Of a stretch of DNA of 64,000 nt, positions 11,676 to 24,632 are shown one piece after another. This DNA comes from Morella rubra. Its lineage: Eukaryota; Streptophyta; Magnoliopsida; Fagales; Myricaceae. Both the position numbers and the translations under genes were made by a program. Location of the stretch: assembly GCA_003952965.2 (NCBI GenBank), contig CM025849.1, positions 9,474,113 to 9,538,112 on the forward strand. The letters are read 5' to 3'. The notes beneath the pieces are model-generated. The model ran no database searches, was not told the origin of the DNA, and was given only the letters and a program-made list of their open reading frames with translations. Numbering within the stretch: the stretch's first letter is position 1; every line of letters starts with the position of its first letter.

Positions 11676-13458
11676 TCTGATAAAGGACTCAGATTTGGTA
11701 ACCGGGTTTCCGACGGAGCAGTGTATCAAAAACAATGAAATAATAGAGATACGAAAAGATTGTAACTTTACATAGGAAAAACCAAACCCAGATCACTTTT
11801 TCTCTTTGTTTCTTACCATGAAACTTTCGAACTGAATGAGCCATTAGAAATGAGATGGCTGTGGTGGAGAAGCAGGGACACCCACCAAGCAGTCCTCTCT
11901 CTATTTTCTTTCTTCTTCCATTTGGAATGTTGGTTGGGTGACAGTTAGTTGGCTGCCCATCCAATCTTGAATCTTTTTCTGCTTGAAATTTCCGTTGTTT
12001 GCGTATGATCTTTCGTATACCTAATTGGCCCCACTTTTTGCTACAAGAATAAAAAAAGGTTACATCCAAATGACATGGCGAATGATGATTGGCTGCATGA
12101 GTTAAAAGGCACAAAGGTTTGGTCCGTTGGGATAATGGTTCGGCTAGAAAGCGCACCCATTTTTTTTTTTTTTCTCTCCAGAGTCAATGAAAACGGAAAG
12201 CCATTTGTCCATGGCGTTCTGACTCAACGAAGGTCACCAGAGTGTTGAAAAGCTCAACCATCTCAAAGACATCTTTTGTGGGGCTTGAGATCAGAATTAA
12301 TCCAAGAGGGATATTTCTCAAACATGTAAACTTAACTAAAATAATGTAGAAAGACAGTGCACTTCTCAACTTTATCTGTCACATAAGATCTGCCGCCCCT
12401 ACCGCATCAGATCCAACCAATTGAGAGTCCAACCAACTAAGAAACAGGGGTTATTGTATTGAATTTTAATAAATTAGTTTACTGGGTATATCTTTGGATA
12501 ATGTGATCTAATTTTTATATGAGACTAAAGTTATTATCGAAGGACTTGTATATCTAAAAAATAAATCACAAGAACCAATCAATTTTACATTATACCTTAG
12601 AAATTAATTTGTTAAAATAATATTATAAGGACTATATCGATAATTAAACTATTATAATATTATATATTGTAAACTCTAAATTCATAATTTTTTCTTTGGA
12701 TATATAATTTTTATTTTTTTTTTATGGTTTTTTGTAGTGAGCATTTTGATCAAATTCCATTGATAATGATAACATCGTGGATAACAAATTGTATTTTCCC
12801 ATAGAACTGAACAGGGGATAAAGAAGTGTGTTTATGTAATATTCCAAGTAAGACCAACGCGAGGAGTTATTGGACGATAAATGATGTTGTGTATTAAGGA
12901 TTGATTTATTAAAAGTTAATACTATAGTGATTGTATCCTAATTAAGTTATTTTAATATTGTATTGTTTTAACTCTAAATTTATATTTTTCCTTTGGATAT
13001 ATAATTATTATTTTTATATAATTTTTGTAAGAACCATTTGGATCTAATTTCATTGGTCACGACAAAATTGGTACTTGACAATTTGTATTTCCTATATTCC
13101 ATGCTAAGACCAGCTTATTGGACGACTAATGATGTTGAGTAGTATATGATGCTTCTTCCTATGGGCCTAAGCCCAAGTAGCCCACGCCAGGGTAAAATAT
13201 TGATTTGGAGCCCAATAATCCAATTGCCCCAACTTCGTCACGAGACCAAACCAACATCCGGAGCGGGTCTGCTCTCCCCAAGCAGCACCAGCCAATAGCA
13301 TCGAGAGCGAGCTACTTGTCAGACCCCTATTCGACTACCTTACATGTTTTCCGTCTCCTATAAGGAGCTTCCGGAATTCCCGTCAACTACTGAGAGTTCT
13401 TTTTAAGACTCGTTAGCCGGCGAAATCGGGAGTGAGATTTTACTGCTGAAGCTAAGAG
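11676..13458. other. divergent intergenic region, APD and cyclophilin promoters
   Basis: The two genes point away from each other. The APD side (11676-12400) has no clear TATA. The segment 12640-12890 is repeated in degenerate form at 12950-13140 and again at 20440-20660: each copy has a 'ctctaaat...ttggatatataat' part, a 'gatctaatttcattg'-like part and a 'ttggacgataaatgatgtt'-like part. The cyclophilin-proximal part carries a TGGGCC palindrome (13162) and a CCAAT-like 'agccaatagc'. No gene is seen. Confidence 0.65.
13162..13175. promoter_or_regulatory. palindromic site-II-like TGGGC element
   Basis: The sequence tgggcctaagccca is a perfect inverted repeat of TGGGC around four bases, about 285 bp upstream of the cyclophilin ATG. 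The same palindrome occurs upstream of copy 3 (20680-20693) and a half-site upstream of copy 2. TGGGCC/T (site II) motifs are known TCP-type elements of plant housekeeping promoters; activity here is inferred. Confidence 0.5.
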
Positions 13459-16036
13459 ATGGCCAGAGCGACTTCGTTTCTCCTCTGCATTATTGTGTTC
13501 TTTGGAACCCTAGCTCTCATACAGGTTAGAACTGAGCTAAAAATACTACCTTTATTCCCTCATTTCCCACTCTGATCCTTTTGGATTTAACTTAAGGGCG
13601 TTAAGAATTCCCAACATTCTCTTCCCTCTGTCGTCTTAGTATAGTCTCGATCTACGAGATAACCCTAGTCTTCACTTTTCAACAATTAGAATGAAGATCG
13701 ATCTTATAAAATGCATCCGTATGTATGTATTTTTCCTTGAGTGTATTCATGTAGGTATCTGTCCAATCAGTGCCTGAAATTAATTGTTGGCGTTTCAGGC
13801 TAAGAAGTCGAAGGAAGATTTGAAGGAAGTGACTCACAAAGTTTACTTTGATGTAGAGATTGATGGAAAGCCAGCCGGTATGCTCTATACACCACATATA
13901 ATTTTCTTCCTGAAATAATTTAATTTGGTTTTGTAGCTTTTCCCAACAAATGTACCTCCCTTTTATGAGATTCTTTAATATTGTTAAGTACTAGGCTTGC
14001 GCGGTTTATTACCATCTCTAGCTGTTCTAAACCATGATTTTGAATCGAATGGATCAGGTTATGACGCCTTAGCTTACAATCTAGTAAAGGGAAGTTTTAG
14101 ATCTTCTAGAGGTGGTCAAGATTTTCCTGAACCTTTTGAATCAAACCGTTCTGATTTTCCCATCTCAGCATACAATTTTGTCATCAATTGACTGAAATTT
14201 GAGATTCTTCTGAGTTTTAAAGGTTGAAAAGACAGAAACCGTATTATTTAAGAACTCTATTGTCCTGATCCTCAGGAATAAATTGGTCTAATTTGAGTCC
14301 TCCATTATGAGTTATTTTGTTATCAGTATCTCTCTAAAGTCTGGTTGAAGTTTTTATTTCAAAACCATTACATTACTACTTTGATATAATGGTGTTCTAT
14401 GAGGGCATGTTTGAATTTCTTGTTTTGCTAATTTGCTTGAAGACATCTTGAGATGTCGAGGTTTTTCTCCCACCACTATGCTTGGAAAGATTTACTGAAA
14501 AATCTCCTAATTATGTGATCACGGATCTAACGTCATTAGAAGCACGTTGGAAATGGTATTGATACTCTTTTTGTTGTTTGTGATCTTTCAGGTCGAATTG
14601 AGATGGGTCTGTTTGGGAAGACAGTTCCTAAAACTGTAGGTATGATGGTGCATCCAAATTGAGAACATCTGGATGGGATAGAGTAAATCTTGCACACTTG
14701 ACACATGTTGCAACTATTCACTTACATCCTTCACTTTTTTTTTTTCCAGAAAACTTCCGAGCACTATGCACAGGTGAGCTCTTTGCCATTTCTTTATTTA
14801 TTATTTTTTCTACCATACGCGATCAGATGGAATTTCCATCTTACACACACCACTTCAGCTGGATATATGCTGTGTATATGTTATATTTGGGGTTCATCAT
14901 CACCAACATATTAAAACTACGGGTAATTCATCTCTGGATAAAATTACAACTGAATGTGTGTTGTTGAAGAATGTCAAGTATTTGGGAGATACTGCACATA
15001 ATGACATCTATGTAGCCCAACTACAACCTGATGTCGGTTGATGAGGAAGTGGTCAGGGTTCTGGACTAAATAATATGCTGATATTGGCATGATTACAGCA
15101 CATGTTCTTTGAAGTTGTATTTGTGTTAAGCCTTTTTTTCCTGAAATCTTTCAGGAGAGAAAGGCGTTGGAAAGAGTGGAAAATCTCTCCATTACAAGGG
15201 TAGCACGTTTCACAGGATTATTCCCAGCTTCATGATCCAGGGAGGTGATTTTACACTTGGTGATGGAAGAGGCGGAGAATCTATCTATGGAGAGAAGTTT
15301 GCTGATGAGAACTTCAAGCTGAAGCATACTGGACCAGGTAGGACTAGCATTGTGCTTCCTATCCATCAGCCCCTTGATTTGAGGAATCCTGGTTGTAACA
15401 TTACTCCTTTTTCGGTTGTATACAGGGTTTCTGTCAATGGCAAATGCTGGCCCTGACACAAACGGTTCACAATTCTTCATTACAACCGTGACAACTAGCT
15501 GGTAATTGGATGTGCATTCATAACTCATTTAAGAAAGAATGAAAAAGAATCTTAATGTATGTCTTATCTTGTTTGTTGTGACATATTCTTGTTAGAATTG
15601 TCTCCTGGTATATCTGCTTGCTATTTTTCTGTGTCGGATAGAAGGTGCTCCAGACACATGACAAACCTTGTCCTTGACCCTCACAACTTCCCAACTCCCC
15701 TCTCTCTTTGAGAGAGGGAGATAGAGGGAGGGAGGGAGTAATTCTTAATATACCCCTTGTAAATAATCCAAGTAACATGACGGGTGTAGGAACGGGGATG
15801 AATGAAAATATGCTGACCTTGCTATTTGTATTTATGAATTTATCAATCCTGTAATTGTTGATATCTTTTTGTGTAATAAGGATCATTTGAATTACAGGTT
15901 GGATGGTAAACATGTTGTATTCGGAAAAGTGATATCTGGAATGGACGTAGTTTACAAGATGGAAGCTGAGGGAAAGCAGAGTGGCACACCCAAGAGCAAA
16001 GTGGTTATTGCAGACAGTGGTGAACTTCCACTATAA
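13459..16036 (+). CDS. CYP20-1: secretory cyclophilin, peptidyl-prolyl cis-trans isomerase (ROC7/CYP20-1 type)
   Basis: Cyclophilin-type PPIase expected to enter the secretory pathway and assist proline isomerisation during protein folding. Exons: 13459-13524, 13799-13877, 14592-14639, 14750-14773, 15155-15337, 15426-15501, 15898-16036; all boundaries are GT-AG with consistent phases, giving 204 aa, the length I recall for Arabidopsis ROC7. Exon 1 encodes a 22-residue hydrophobic signal peptide ([17 protein letters not shown]...LIQ). The plant loop [16 protein letters not shown] is present, followed by the active-site stretch [15 protein letters not shown], then NGSQFFITT, then [10 protein letters not shown] with the drug-binding Trp and the His of the family. 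The C-terminus is [13 protein letters not shown]. No ER-retention KDEL is seen. This is the only intact copy of the array. Confidence 0.95.
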
Positions 16037-16852
16037 TCCTTCTTACCTTCTCTACTACGTGTCAAGGAAACAGAAAATGGCTAGTTTAAACTTTAATCTC
16101 TCCCTCTCAGTTCTCCTGTTTTGAGACATCTAGAATAAAGACGTTTATGTACCAGTACATTTCATGATGAAATGGATCTTTCTTATGTTTTCTAAATAGT
16201 CTTTTCCTTTCACAGTTAGTCCTAATACCTATATTACCTTACCTTTCCGTTTCCATATGCAAACCAAACAGGTTTTTTGGTCGATTCTCTTTTAAGACGC
16301 TGTATCCCCACCTTTTGTTAGGCTTCCCCCAAGTCTAGGGTTGAATTATGGATCACTTTGAGACCCACATGTCTCCGCAGCTTGAGGTTGTTTGAAACGA
16401 TTGGAAAGACCAAACATGTAAATCCAATGGGCAATGATCAATCTTATCTAGCATTCACGAATCACATGCATCTTTCCTAAAAGTAGTAATTAGAACAGGT
16501 TGTTGGATGGCAGCTCGGAAGCAACTCTGGAAGGTAAAAATAGAAAGGATTGTTATCACTAGAAAACGGTCGCCTGTTACGCGAATCACTAAACGACTGC
16601 TGATGTTGAGCAATGAGTATGCGACGAAACTTCTCATTACCACTAAGCCCACGGAGCCCACGTCACGATAAAGCACCGATTAGAGCCCAACACATGGCCC
16701 AGCCAATAGCATCAAGCTAAAAAAGCTATTTGGCAAACGTCTATTGCACCGCCTTTCATGTTTGGCAATACAAAGCACTTCCACTTCCAGAATACCCATG
16801 TACTACTCTTTGAGCACCTGGAGGAGAAAGATATTGCAGCTGAAGCAAAGAG

Positions 16853-18933
16853 ATGGCCAGAGCGACTACGTTTCTCCTCTGCACTCTTGTCCTAACCCTA
16901 GCTCTTGTTCAGGTAAAAACTACGCTAAAAGAACTACCTGTATTCCCTCATTTCTCAAAGCCGATCATTTTGGATTTACCTCAAGGGCGTTAAGAATTCC
17001 CAAAACTCTCTTTCCCCTGTCACCTTGGTATAGCCTCGATCTACGACAAAAACATAGTCCTCAGTTCTCGACAATCAGAATCAAGATCGCTCTGATAAAA
17101 TGTCTATGTATGTATATAAGTTGTATGTATGTTCGTATGTAGGCATTCGTTGACATAATGAGCAATCAATGTTTGAAGTAAGTTATTGGTGTTTCAGGCC
17201 AAGAATTCTCACGAAAATTTGAAGGAAGTTCTCACAGAGTATACTCTGAGGTTGAGATCGCTGGAAAGCCAGCCGGTAGGCTCTGTTTACCACATTTAAC
17301 TTTTGTTTTTGTAGCTTCCCTCAACAAATGTACAATATCGTTTTTTTCCCGCCATCTGATAACAGATTTTCCCATCTCAACATACAATTCATAAATCAAT
17401 CGAGTTAAAAAAAAAAATTTTAAAAAAAATTGAGGGAGATTTGAGATTCTCTTATGAGTGGAAAATGTTGTAAGAGATAATCTGAATTATTTAAGAACTC
17501 AACTGTCCTAATCCTCAGTATTAAACTGGTGTGATTTGAGTATCTTAGTTGGGAAGGATTTTTGTCTATGTTTAAACATTTATTTAAAATTGATCTTATC
17601 TTGTTAGAAGCACCATGGTCACTGATCTGATATTTTTTTTTTTTCTGTCTGTTTTTTGAAATCTTTCAGGTCGAATTGAGATGGGTCTGTTTGGGAATAC
17701 AGTTCCTAAAACTGTTGCAATGATCGTGTATCTAATTGCATATGGTGCATCCAACCACACTTAATACCTGTTGCACTTATTGACTTACATCCTTCACTTT
17801 TTATTTGCAGAAAATTTTCGAGTGCTGTGCACGGGTGAGCTCTTTGCTATTTTCTTTTTTGCTTTTTGATTTACACTATGTGATCGGATAAAATCTCCAT
17901 CTTTCACATTCTACTTCGGCTCGATTCTGCTGTGTGTATTTAGATTAGGGTTCGTCATCACCAATATATTAAAATTAGGGGTAATTCAATCTTTGGATTC
18001 AATTTACAACTGAGACTGTTGTCGAAGAATGTCAAGTTTTTGTGAGATACTGCACGTAATGATATTTACATATTCCACTGTGTTTACCTGTTTTCTAAAA
18101 ACCTGTGTCGATTGCTGACGAAGTGGTCAGGGCTCCAGACTAAATAATTTCCTGATCTTGGCGTGATTACTGCAATTATTGAAGGAGAGAGGCATTGGAA
18201 AGAGGGAGGTGATTTTACACTTGGTGACGGAAGAGGTGGAGAATCAATGTATGGACAGGATTTTGCTGATGAGAACTTCAAGCTGAAGCATACTGGACCG
18301 GGTGGGCTAGCATCGTTTGTCCTACCCATCAGCACCTTAATTTGAGGAGTCGTGGTACTAACATTGCTCCTTTTTTTTTTTGTCATACAGGGTTTCTGTC
18401 AATGGCAAATGCTGGCCCTGACACCAACGGTTCACAATTCTTCATTACAACTGTGACAACTGGCTGGTAATTAGATGTGCACCAAGAAATGATATAAGAA
18501 AGAAAACAAATAACCTTAATACATGTCTTGTCTTGTTTGTTCGGACATATTTTTCTTGAAATTGCCTCTTGGTGCATCTGCTTACTTTTTCTGTGTGGCA
18601 TAGAAGATGTTCCAGACAATGTAGCATATTGTCTACCCTAGAAAAACTTTGTCCAACTCCCCACTCATTAGCAATGACAATTGCATGTAATTATCTTCTG
18701 TCTTGGTTGGGGTCTTATTAGCTGTACTTTGTATGTATGGATTATCGATTCTGTCTTGGTTGGGGTCTTTTCTGTACTAAGCCAAATGAATTTATAGGTT
18801 GGATGGTAAACATGTTGTATTCGGTACGGTGCCATCTGGAATGGATGTAGTTTACAAGATGGAAGCTGAGGGAAGGCAGAGTGGCACACACAAGAGCAAA
18901 GTGTTTATTGCAGACAGTGGTGAACCACTATGA
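16853..18933 (+). pseudogene. cyclophilin pseudogene, tandem copy 2
   Basis: All seven exons of copy 1 are recognisable in order, ending at a TGA at 18931-18933. Lesions: exon 1 lacks two codons (60 versus 66 nt); exon 2 (about 17198-17276) has a 1-nt loss after GAAGT, shifting frame; the exon 3 donor is destroyed (gttgcaatg where copy 1 has gtaggtatg, near 17716); and exon 5 has lost most of its first third (junction near 18206), removing the plant loop and the whole [11 protein letters not shown] active-site stretch. Exons 6 and 7 are well preserved, including [10 protein letters not shown]. No isomerase can be expected. An extra partial copy of the final exon lies at 18961-18990. Confidence 0.9.
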
Positions 18934-19014
18934 TCCTCCCCTGTTGTTACTGCGTTTCTAGGAGCAAAGTGTTTATTGCAGACAAAGTTATGAAGGTTAA
19001 TCCCTCTAAGGTAA

Positions 19015-19265
19015 TCCAGTTCCCCTGTATGAGACCATCTAATGTAAATAAGTTTTTGCAGCAATAGATCTTAGACACGGAAAAGTTAATTTCCGTTCTC
19101 CTACATAAGACTGTCTAATGTAAGCAAGTATATGTAATTCCCCTGTATGAGACCATCTAATGTAAATACGTTTGTGTAGCAATAGATCCTAGACATGGAA
19201 AAGTAAATTTCTGTTTCCTAGATATGACCGTCTAATGTAAAGAAGCTTATGTACCAATAGAAGTT
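19015..19265 (+). repeat. degenerate tandem repeats in 3' flank of cyclophilin copy 2
   Basis: The element 'gagaccatctaatgtaaataag' occurs four times in variant form (about 19030, 19105, 19148 and 19222), each followed by 'caatagatc(c/t)tagacac(a/g)...gaaaagt' or a variant. Copy 3 has it once (about 23040). It looks like local expansion of a 3'-UTR segment after the duplication. Confidence 0.75.
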
Positions 19266-19586
19266 TTGTTTTGGAATGGGATCTCTCTTCTGTTGTTATG
19301 TAAAATAATTTTCGTCACAGTGATTCTTAACAGTTGTTTTCCCTACCTTTCCATTCCATTACAACATGGAGAGATAAAACCTGTTTTTGGTCTTGCCTTA
19401 TTTCAGAGGCTGTATCCCACCTCATGGGTTAGGCTTCATTCAGTGCTTAGGGTTTAATTATGGATCACTTTGGAACTCTATGAAGGAGACTGCAGCCCTA
19501 GGTTGTTCAAAGCTCTTTGAAAGATGAAAAATATGACTCTACCTTAGCGCTTAGGTGGGTGGCTCTGCGACTCCTAACTAGGGGCT

Positions 19587-19803
19587 GAGGAAGTGGTAAA
19601 GTGGTAATTTTTTTTTTTTTTTAAGCATAATAAAGAACTTCATTAATCAGGAATAAAGTTCTACAAACCAACAGAAAAACAGGAAAAAACACAAAAAAAC
19701 TGCACCCCAATCAAGGAGGAAAGAAACCAGCATACACAGAGGGGTAATTAGAGAGCAGCTCATGAGACCCCCAAGCGTCCTTCAACAGAAGAGGAAGTGG
19801 TAA
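19587..19803 (-). mobile_element. short retroposon with 13-bp target-site duplication
   Basis: A 191-bp insertion is flanked by perfect direct repeats of gaggaagtggtaa (19587-19599 and 19791-19803). It begins with a T run (19608-19622) on the + strand, that is, a poly(A) tail on the - strand, followed by 'taagcataataaagaact'. This is the signature of target-primed insertion of a 5'-truncated LINE or a SINE. The sequence after the poly-T resembles the 3' end of the LINE at 63.5 kb ('ctaagcaaaaattc'). No coding capacity. Confidence 0.8.
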
Positions 19804-20991
19804 TCTAGTGCCTCACTTCTTACACCCTACAAATTTATGACCATCCTCAAGCCACCTGAGAAACTTGCGTCTTTCCTAAAAGAAGTGGGAATTGGTATAG
19901 ATGGTAGTTGGAAGCACTCGACATAGGCTGCTATCATTGGTGAACCGCAAGAATTTTGCTGGCCTTCATTCATATTTAAACAAGAAGCTTCCACATTGGC
20001 CCTCTTTCTTGTGCGTTCTAGTAGTGCTCGAGTCTTTAAGAAAAGCAGATAATAGTCCTATTAGCTCTTCCTCTATGACCTATGAAAAAATTCTTTGAAA
20101 TGCTCTTTCATGGCATTGCAAAGATACATTCATGCAACTCACTAAAAAGTCTTAAAGCTTGCTTAGAAAAAAAAAAAGTCTTAATGCTTGCTTCAGACCA
20201 TCGTCTTTAAAGTGTCATTGGACCATAATCTCTGAGGACTTCTGAACTTCAGCGCCTGCTGCAGTGATTTCACTTGGGGAAGCCAAAATTTCTTACAGTA
20301 ATTTGTGGTTTCATTTCTGTCAACACAGAATGAGCAAAGTGCAACAATTATCGTGAAACATCGGCTGGTATATACAACTCTTCTAACGGCTATTTCTGTT
20401 TATAGGTAAATTATATGGTATTATGATTTCTGCTAGCTCTAAATCCAAAATTTGCATCTGGATTTATGATCGTACTTTTTATGTAGGATCTGTAAGAACC
20501 ATTTAGATTAAATTTCATTTGACACGGCCGACATCGTCAATGAAAATTTGCATTGCCCCATACCCCAGAACATGGAAATGTGGACCAAAGAAGTACGTTT
20601 GTGTTAATATTCCAACCAAGACGAAGCACAAGGTGTAATGGAACGAGGAATGATGTTGATAAGTGTAGACTACTACCAATGGGCCTAAGCCCAAGGAGCC
20701 GACCTGAAGATCAAACACCGATTACAACCCAGGACATGGCCCATCATCCAATTGCCCAGTCCAAAACACCCAAAACGGGTCAACTGTCGCAAAGCAGAAC
20801 CGGCTGATAGCATCGTGCATTCGTGCTAGAAGACTACTTTGGCAAATGACTATTGCACCGCCTTTCATATTTGGCGCCTTCCTACGTAGAGGGCTTCCAG
20901 AATAACCATGAACTAGCTCTGAGCGCACTAAAAGACTCGTTAGCCGGCAAAATCGAAACCTAGGAGTGAGATTTGCAGCTGAAGCTAAGAG

Positions 20992-22964
20992 ATGGCCAGA
21001 GCGACTATGTTTCTCCTCTGCACTCTTGTCCTCTTCGGAACCCTAGCTCTCATTCAGGTAAAAACTAAGCTAAAAAAACTACCTGTATTCCCTCATTTCT
21101 GAAATCCCATCATTTTTGGATTTCACCTCAAAAGCGTTACTTCCCCTGTCATCTTGGTCCGGTCACGATCTACGAGACAAACATAGCCTTCACTTCTCAA
21201 CAACCAGAATCAAGATGGCTCTAATAAAATACCTATATATGCATATCTGTTGTATGTGGTGTTTGCATATATTCGGAGATATAAAATCAGACAACAGTGT
21301 TTGAAATGAGCAGTTGGTGTTTCAGGCTAAGGAGTTGGACTTGGAGGAAGATTTGAGGTAGTGACTCACAAAGTTTACTTTGAGGTTGAGATTGGTGGAA
21401 AGCCAGTCGGTAAGGCTCTGCTTACCACATAACCATAATTTCCTTGAAATAATCTTTTTCTTTTTTCAGATTCTCTATGAGTGGTAAATGCAGAAAAGAC
21501 AGTATCTGAATTTTTTATGACTCTACTATCCTAATCCTCAGTATTAGACTGAAGTGTGATTTGAGTCTCCAGTGTTTTGTAAGGTAGATTCTGTCTAGCT
21601 TTTTCTCCCAACACCATCCTCTAAACATTCACTGAAAGATCTCCTAGCTATGTAATGAAGGATATAACATCGATAGAAGCAACTTGGTCGCAGTATTGAC
21701 ACTCTTTTATCTTTGTTGTTCATGATATTTCAGGTCGAATTGTGATGGGTCTGTTTGGGAACACAGTTTCTAAAACTGTGGGTATGATCCTGTATCTAAA
21801 TTGAGAGTATCTGGACTGCAAAATAATACATCCTAGGACACTCAATACATCTTGCACTAATTCACTTGTATCTCTCACATTTTATTTGCAGAAAACTTCC
21901 GGATGCTGTGCACAGGTGAGCTCTTTTGAGTACTGCACAAAGTGATATTTACATATGCCCCTGTGTTTACCTCTTATCTAAATACCTGGTGTCGATTGCT
22001 GACGAAGTCATCAGGTCCAGACTAAATAATTTCCTGATCTTGGCGTGATTACCGCAAATGTTTGTTGAAAGTTCTATTTGTATCAACCCTTTTTTCCTGC
22101 AATTATTGAAGGAGAGAGAAGCATTGGAAAGAGTTTTTCCTGCAATTATTGAAGTAGCAGTAGAGGGCCACAGGATTATTCCCAGCTTCATGATGCAGGG
22201 AGGTGATTTTACACTTGGTGATGGAAACGGTGGAGAATCAATCTATGGTGAGGACTTTGCTGATGAGAACTTCAAGCTGAAGCATACTGGACCAGGTGGG
22301 CTAGCATCGTCTGTCCTACCCATCGGCACCTTAATTTGAGGAGTCCCAGTACTAACATTGCTCCCTTTTTTTTTTGTCATACAGTGTTTCTGTCAATGGC
22401 AAATGCTGGCACTGACACCAACGGTTCACAATTCTTCATTACAACTGTGGCAACTGGCTGGTAATTAGATGTGCACCCAGAACTGATATAAGAAAGAATA
22501 CAAATAACCTTAATACATGTCTTCTCTTGTTTGTTCCGACATATTTCTAGTAAAATTGCCCCTTGGTGCATATGCTTTTATTTTCCTGTGTGGGATTGAA
22601 TGTGTTCCAGACACATAGTAGTTATATTGTATTTTCTAGCACCCCAGAGAAACCTTGTCTATGACCTCTACAATTTCCCAACTCGCCTATAGCGGGAGTG
22701 AGGGGATAATTCATAACACGGGATTTATAGAATCATCCACGACCTTGCTATTTGTATGTATGGATTTATCAATCCTATTATTATTGTCTTGTCTTTTCTG
22801 TTCTAAGCGTCAGATTAATTTACAGGTTGGATGGTAAACATGTTGTATTTGGTAGAGTGCTATCTGGAATGGATGTAGTTTACAAGATCTAAGTTGAGGG
22901 AATGCAGAGTGGCACACCCAAGAGCAAAGTGTTTATTTCAGACAGTGGTGAAGTGCCACTATGA
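20992..22964 (+). pseudogene. cyclophilin pseudogene, tandem copy 3
   Basis: Seven exon homologues run from the ATG at 20992 to a TGA at 22962-22964. The signal-peptide exon (20992-21057) is intact. Exon 2 has a 1-nt loss producing immediate stops (AGG TAG TGA, near 21357). Exon 5 is disrupted near 22130-22165, where the intron-exon junction 'ttttcctgcaattattgaa' is duplicated into the coding part, replacing the plant loop. Exon 6 acquires T at the acceptor (cagTGTTTC). Exon 7 has AAG ATC TAA where copy 1 has AAG ATG GAA (near 22890). FMMQGGDF and [10 protein letters not shown] remain readable. The promoter palindrome is kept (20680), so transcription without a functional product is possible. 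Confidence 0.92.
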
Positions 22965-24632
22965 TCCTCACCTGTTCTTACTGCGTATCTTGGAAACATA
23001 AAAGTTAATCTAATCCCGCCCTTTGCAGTTCCCCTGTACGAGACCATCTAATGTAGATAAGTTTATGTACTAATAGAAGTTATTGTTTTGGAATGCATCT
23101 TTCTTCTTTTCTTTTCTGAATAATTTTTCCTTGGTACTAGCAGCTGTTTTATCTTACCCTCCATTCCCACATGTAGATAAAATACGCTTTCGGTCGTTTC
23201 TTTTCTACAGAGGTTGTATTCCACCTCATGGGTTGTGCTTCACCCAGTAATAGGGTCGAATTGTCGATCTGTTTGAAATTCTATGAAAAAGATCCCCCAC
23301 AGCCTTAGGATGTTCAAAAGTTATTTGAAAGAGGAAAAATATGACTCCGCCTGAGCATTCAGGTGGGTGGCTCCTAAAAGTGCCAACCCAGAGTTCAGCA
23401 AGTAAATACCACGTCTACTGCTCACAATACTAGAGTAGCTCGAAATGTACCATAATAAACCAATAAGAATGAGTTGTGCAGATTGATGAACAGGTGATGG
23501 AATTCTTAACGAAGTTACAAGTCTAACCAGCTTCTTTATCAAAGGCATTCTTAACAGCGGTCACCCAGATTTTTTGCCATTGGTTGAAAGGGTTTGGAAA
23601 GAAGATGTTTTTGGGACCCCAATGTATCAACTTTGTACCAAGCTAAAAGAGCAGATGTTGAATTGAGGAAGTTAGGAAAATATTCATTTCATCTCCTTCT
23701 TGTAAGAATTTCTCGTACAGAATAACCTCCTACTGCTGTAGCCACACCATATGCAAGCTTAGAGACCAGTGTAACGTAATTTAACGACTTTTTTCTCAGA
23801 AAGCAAAAACAAAAAATAAAGAAAAAGAGATGACATGACCAACGGAAGGTCTAAGATCATATGACAAGTGATACAGCATGGGGAATGATTGTACATTAAG
23901 CCAAACGTTAAATCCTGACATTAGTGACTATAATCTTCACTTTCAGGCTATGCAACCAAAAGAATGCATACATGTAATTTATCATTCTTTGCGCAAATTA
24001 AGCAGTTACACTTGTGTGAGTAACGGGAGCTTGAAGTCAATCGAGGCCAGAATTTGGAAGTAAAAGATTGCAAGAGTGGCATAGTATTATTAAAGTAGTC
24101 CATCTATGCAGTGAAAATACCGAACGCAGATGGATAATCAAATGTATATATGTATTATGTATCCAAGATTGGGATCCAGTGTATATATGTAGTTTATGTA
24201 TAGGTCTATATCTGCATCCATGCATGTACAGAAAAGTGAGGACCTAACTAAACAGCAATGCTCTCCAAAGCTACCAAAAGTCAAAGCCAAAATACACAAA
24301 AGAATTGCAAACAGAACATAAGTACCTTAATACGTCTGCGGGCACGGATAAATGCTGGTAAGCAGTCCCGCAGTCTTCATCCTTACAACACAACAAAACA
24401 CTGAATTAACCACAGTTTTCGGCCACGAGCACCATCCCCAGCATGACCACAATATAACAAACTTGAAAGCACCAAAGTAGTTCCCACAGCAAACAGACAC
24501 TCACTGACACATTAAACGAAACAAAGATCGACCTAAACCAGAGCTTATTCATAGTAGTCTCTAACAAACCAACGCAATCACAAACAGAGAGCTAAGGTAA
24601 GATTAAAATTACTGAAATTCCAAATGATCGCT
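22965..24632. other. intergenic, no gene seen
   Basis: The first 420 bp are 3' flank shared with cyclophilin copy 2. The remainder up to the ELF4 stop is AT-rich and has no recognisable coding sequence. The part next to ELF4 (about 24300-24632) is probably its 3' UTR. Confidence 0.6.

Larger units (their letters stand above)
12700..23390 (+). repeat. tandem triplication of a cyclophilin locus
   Basis: Three head-to-tail units share the promoter, all exons, parts of the introns and several hundred bases of 3' flank. ATG-to-ATG spacing is 3394 bp (copy 1 to 2) and 4139 bp (copy 2 to 3). Flank homology includes 'tctttcctaaaag' at about 16470 and 19870, and 'tatgactc...caggtgggtggct' after copies 2 and 3. 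Copy 2 is enlarged by a retroposon and by local tandem repeats. Unit edges are approximate. Confidence 0.88.
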
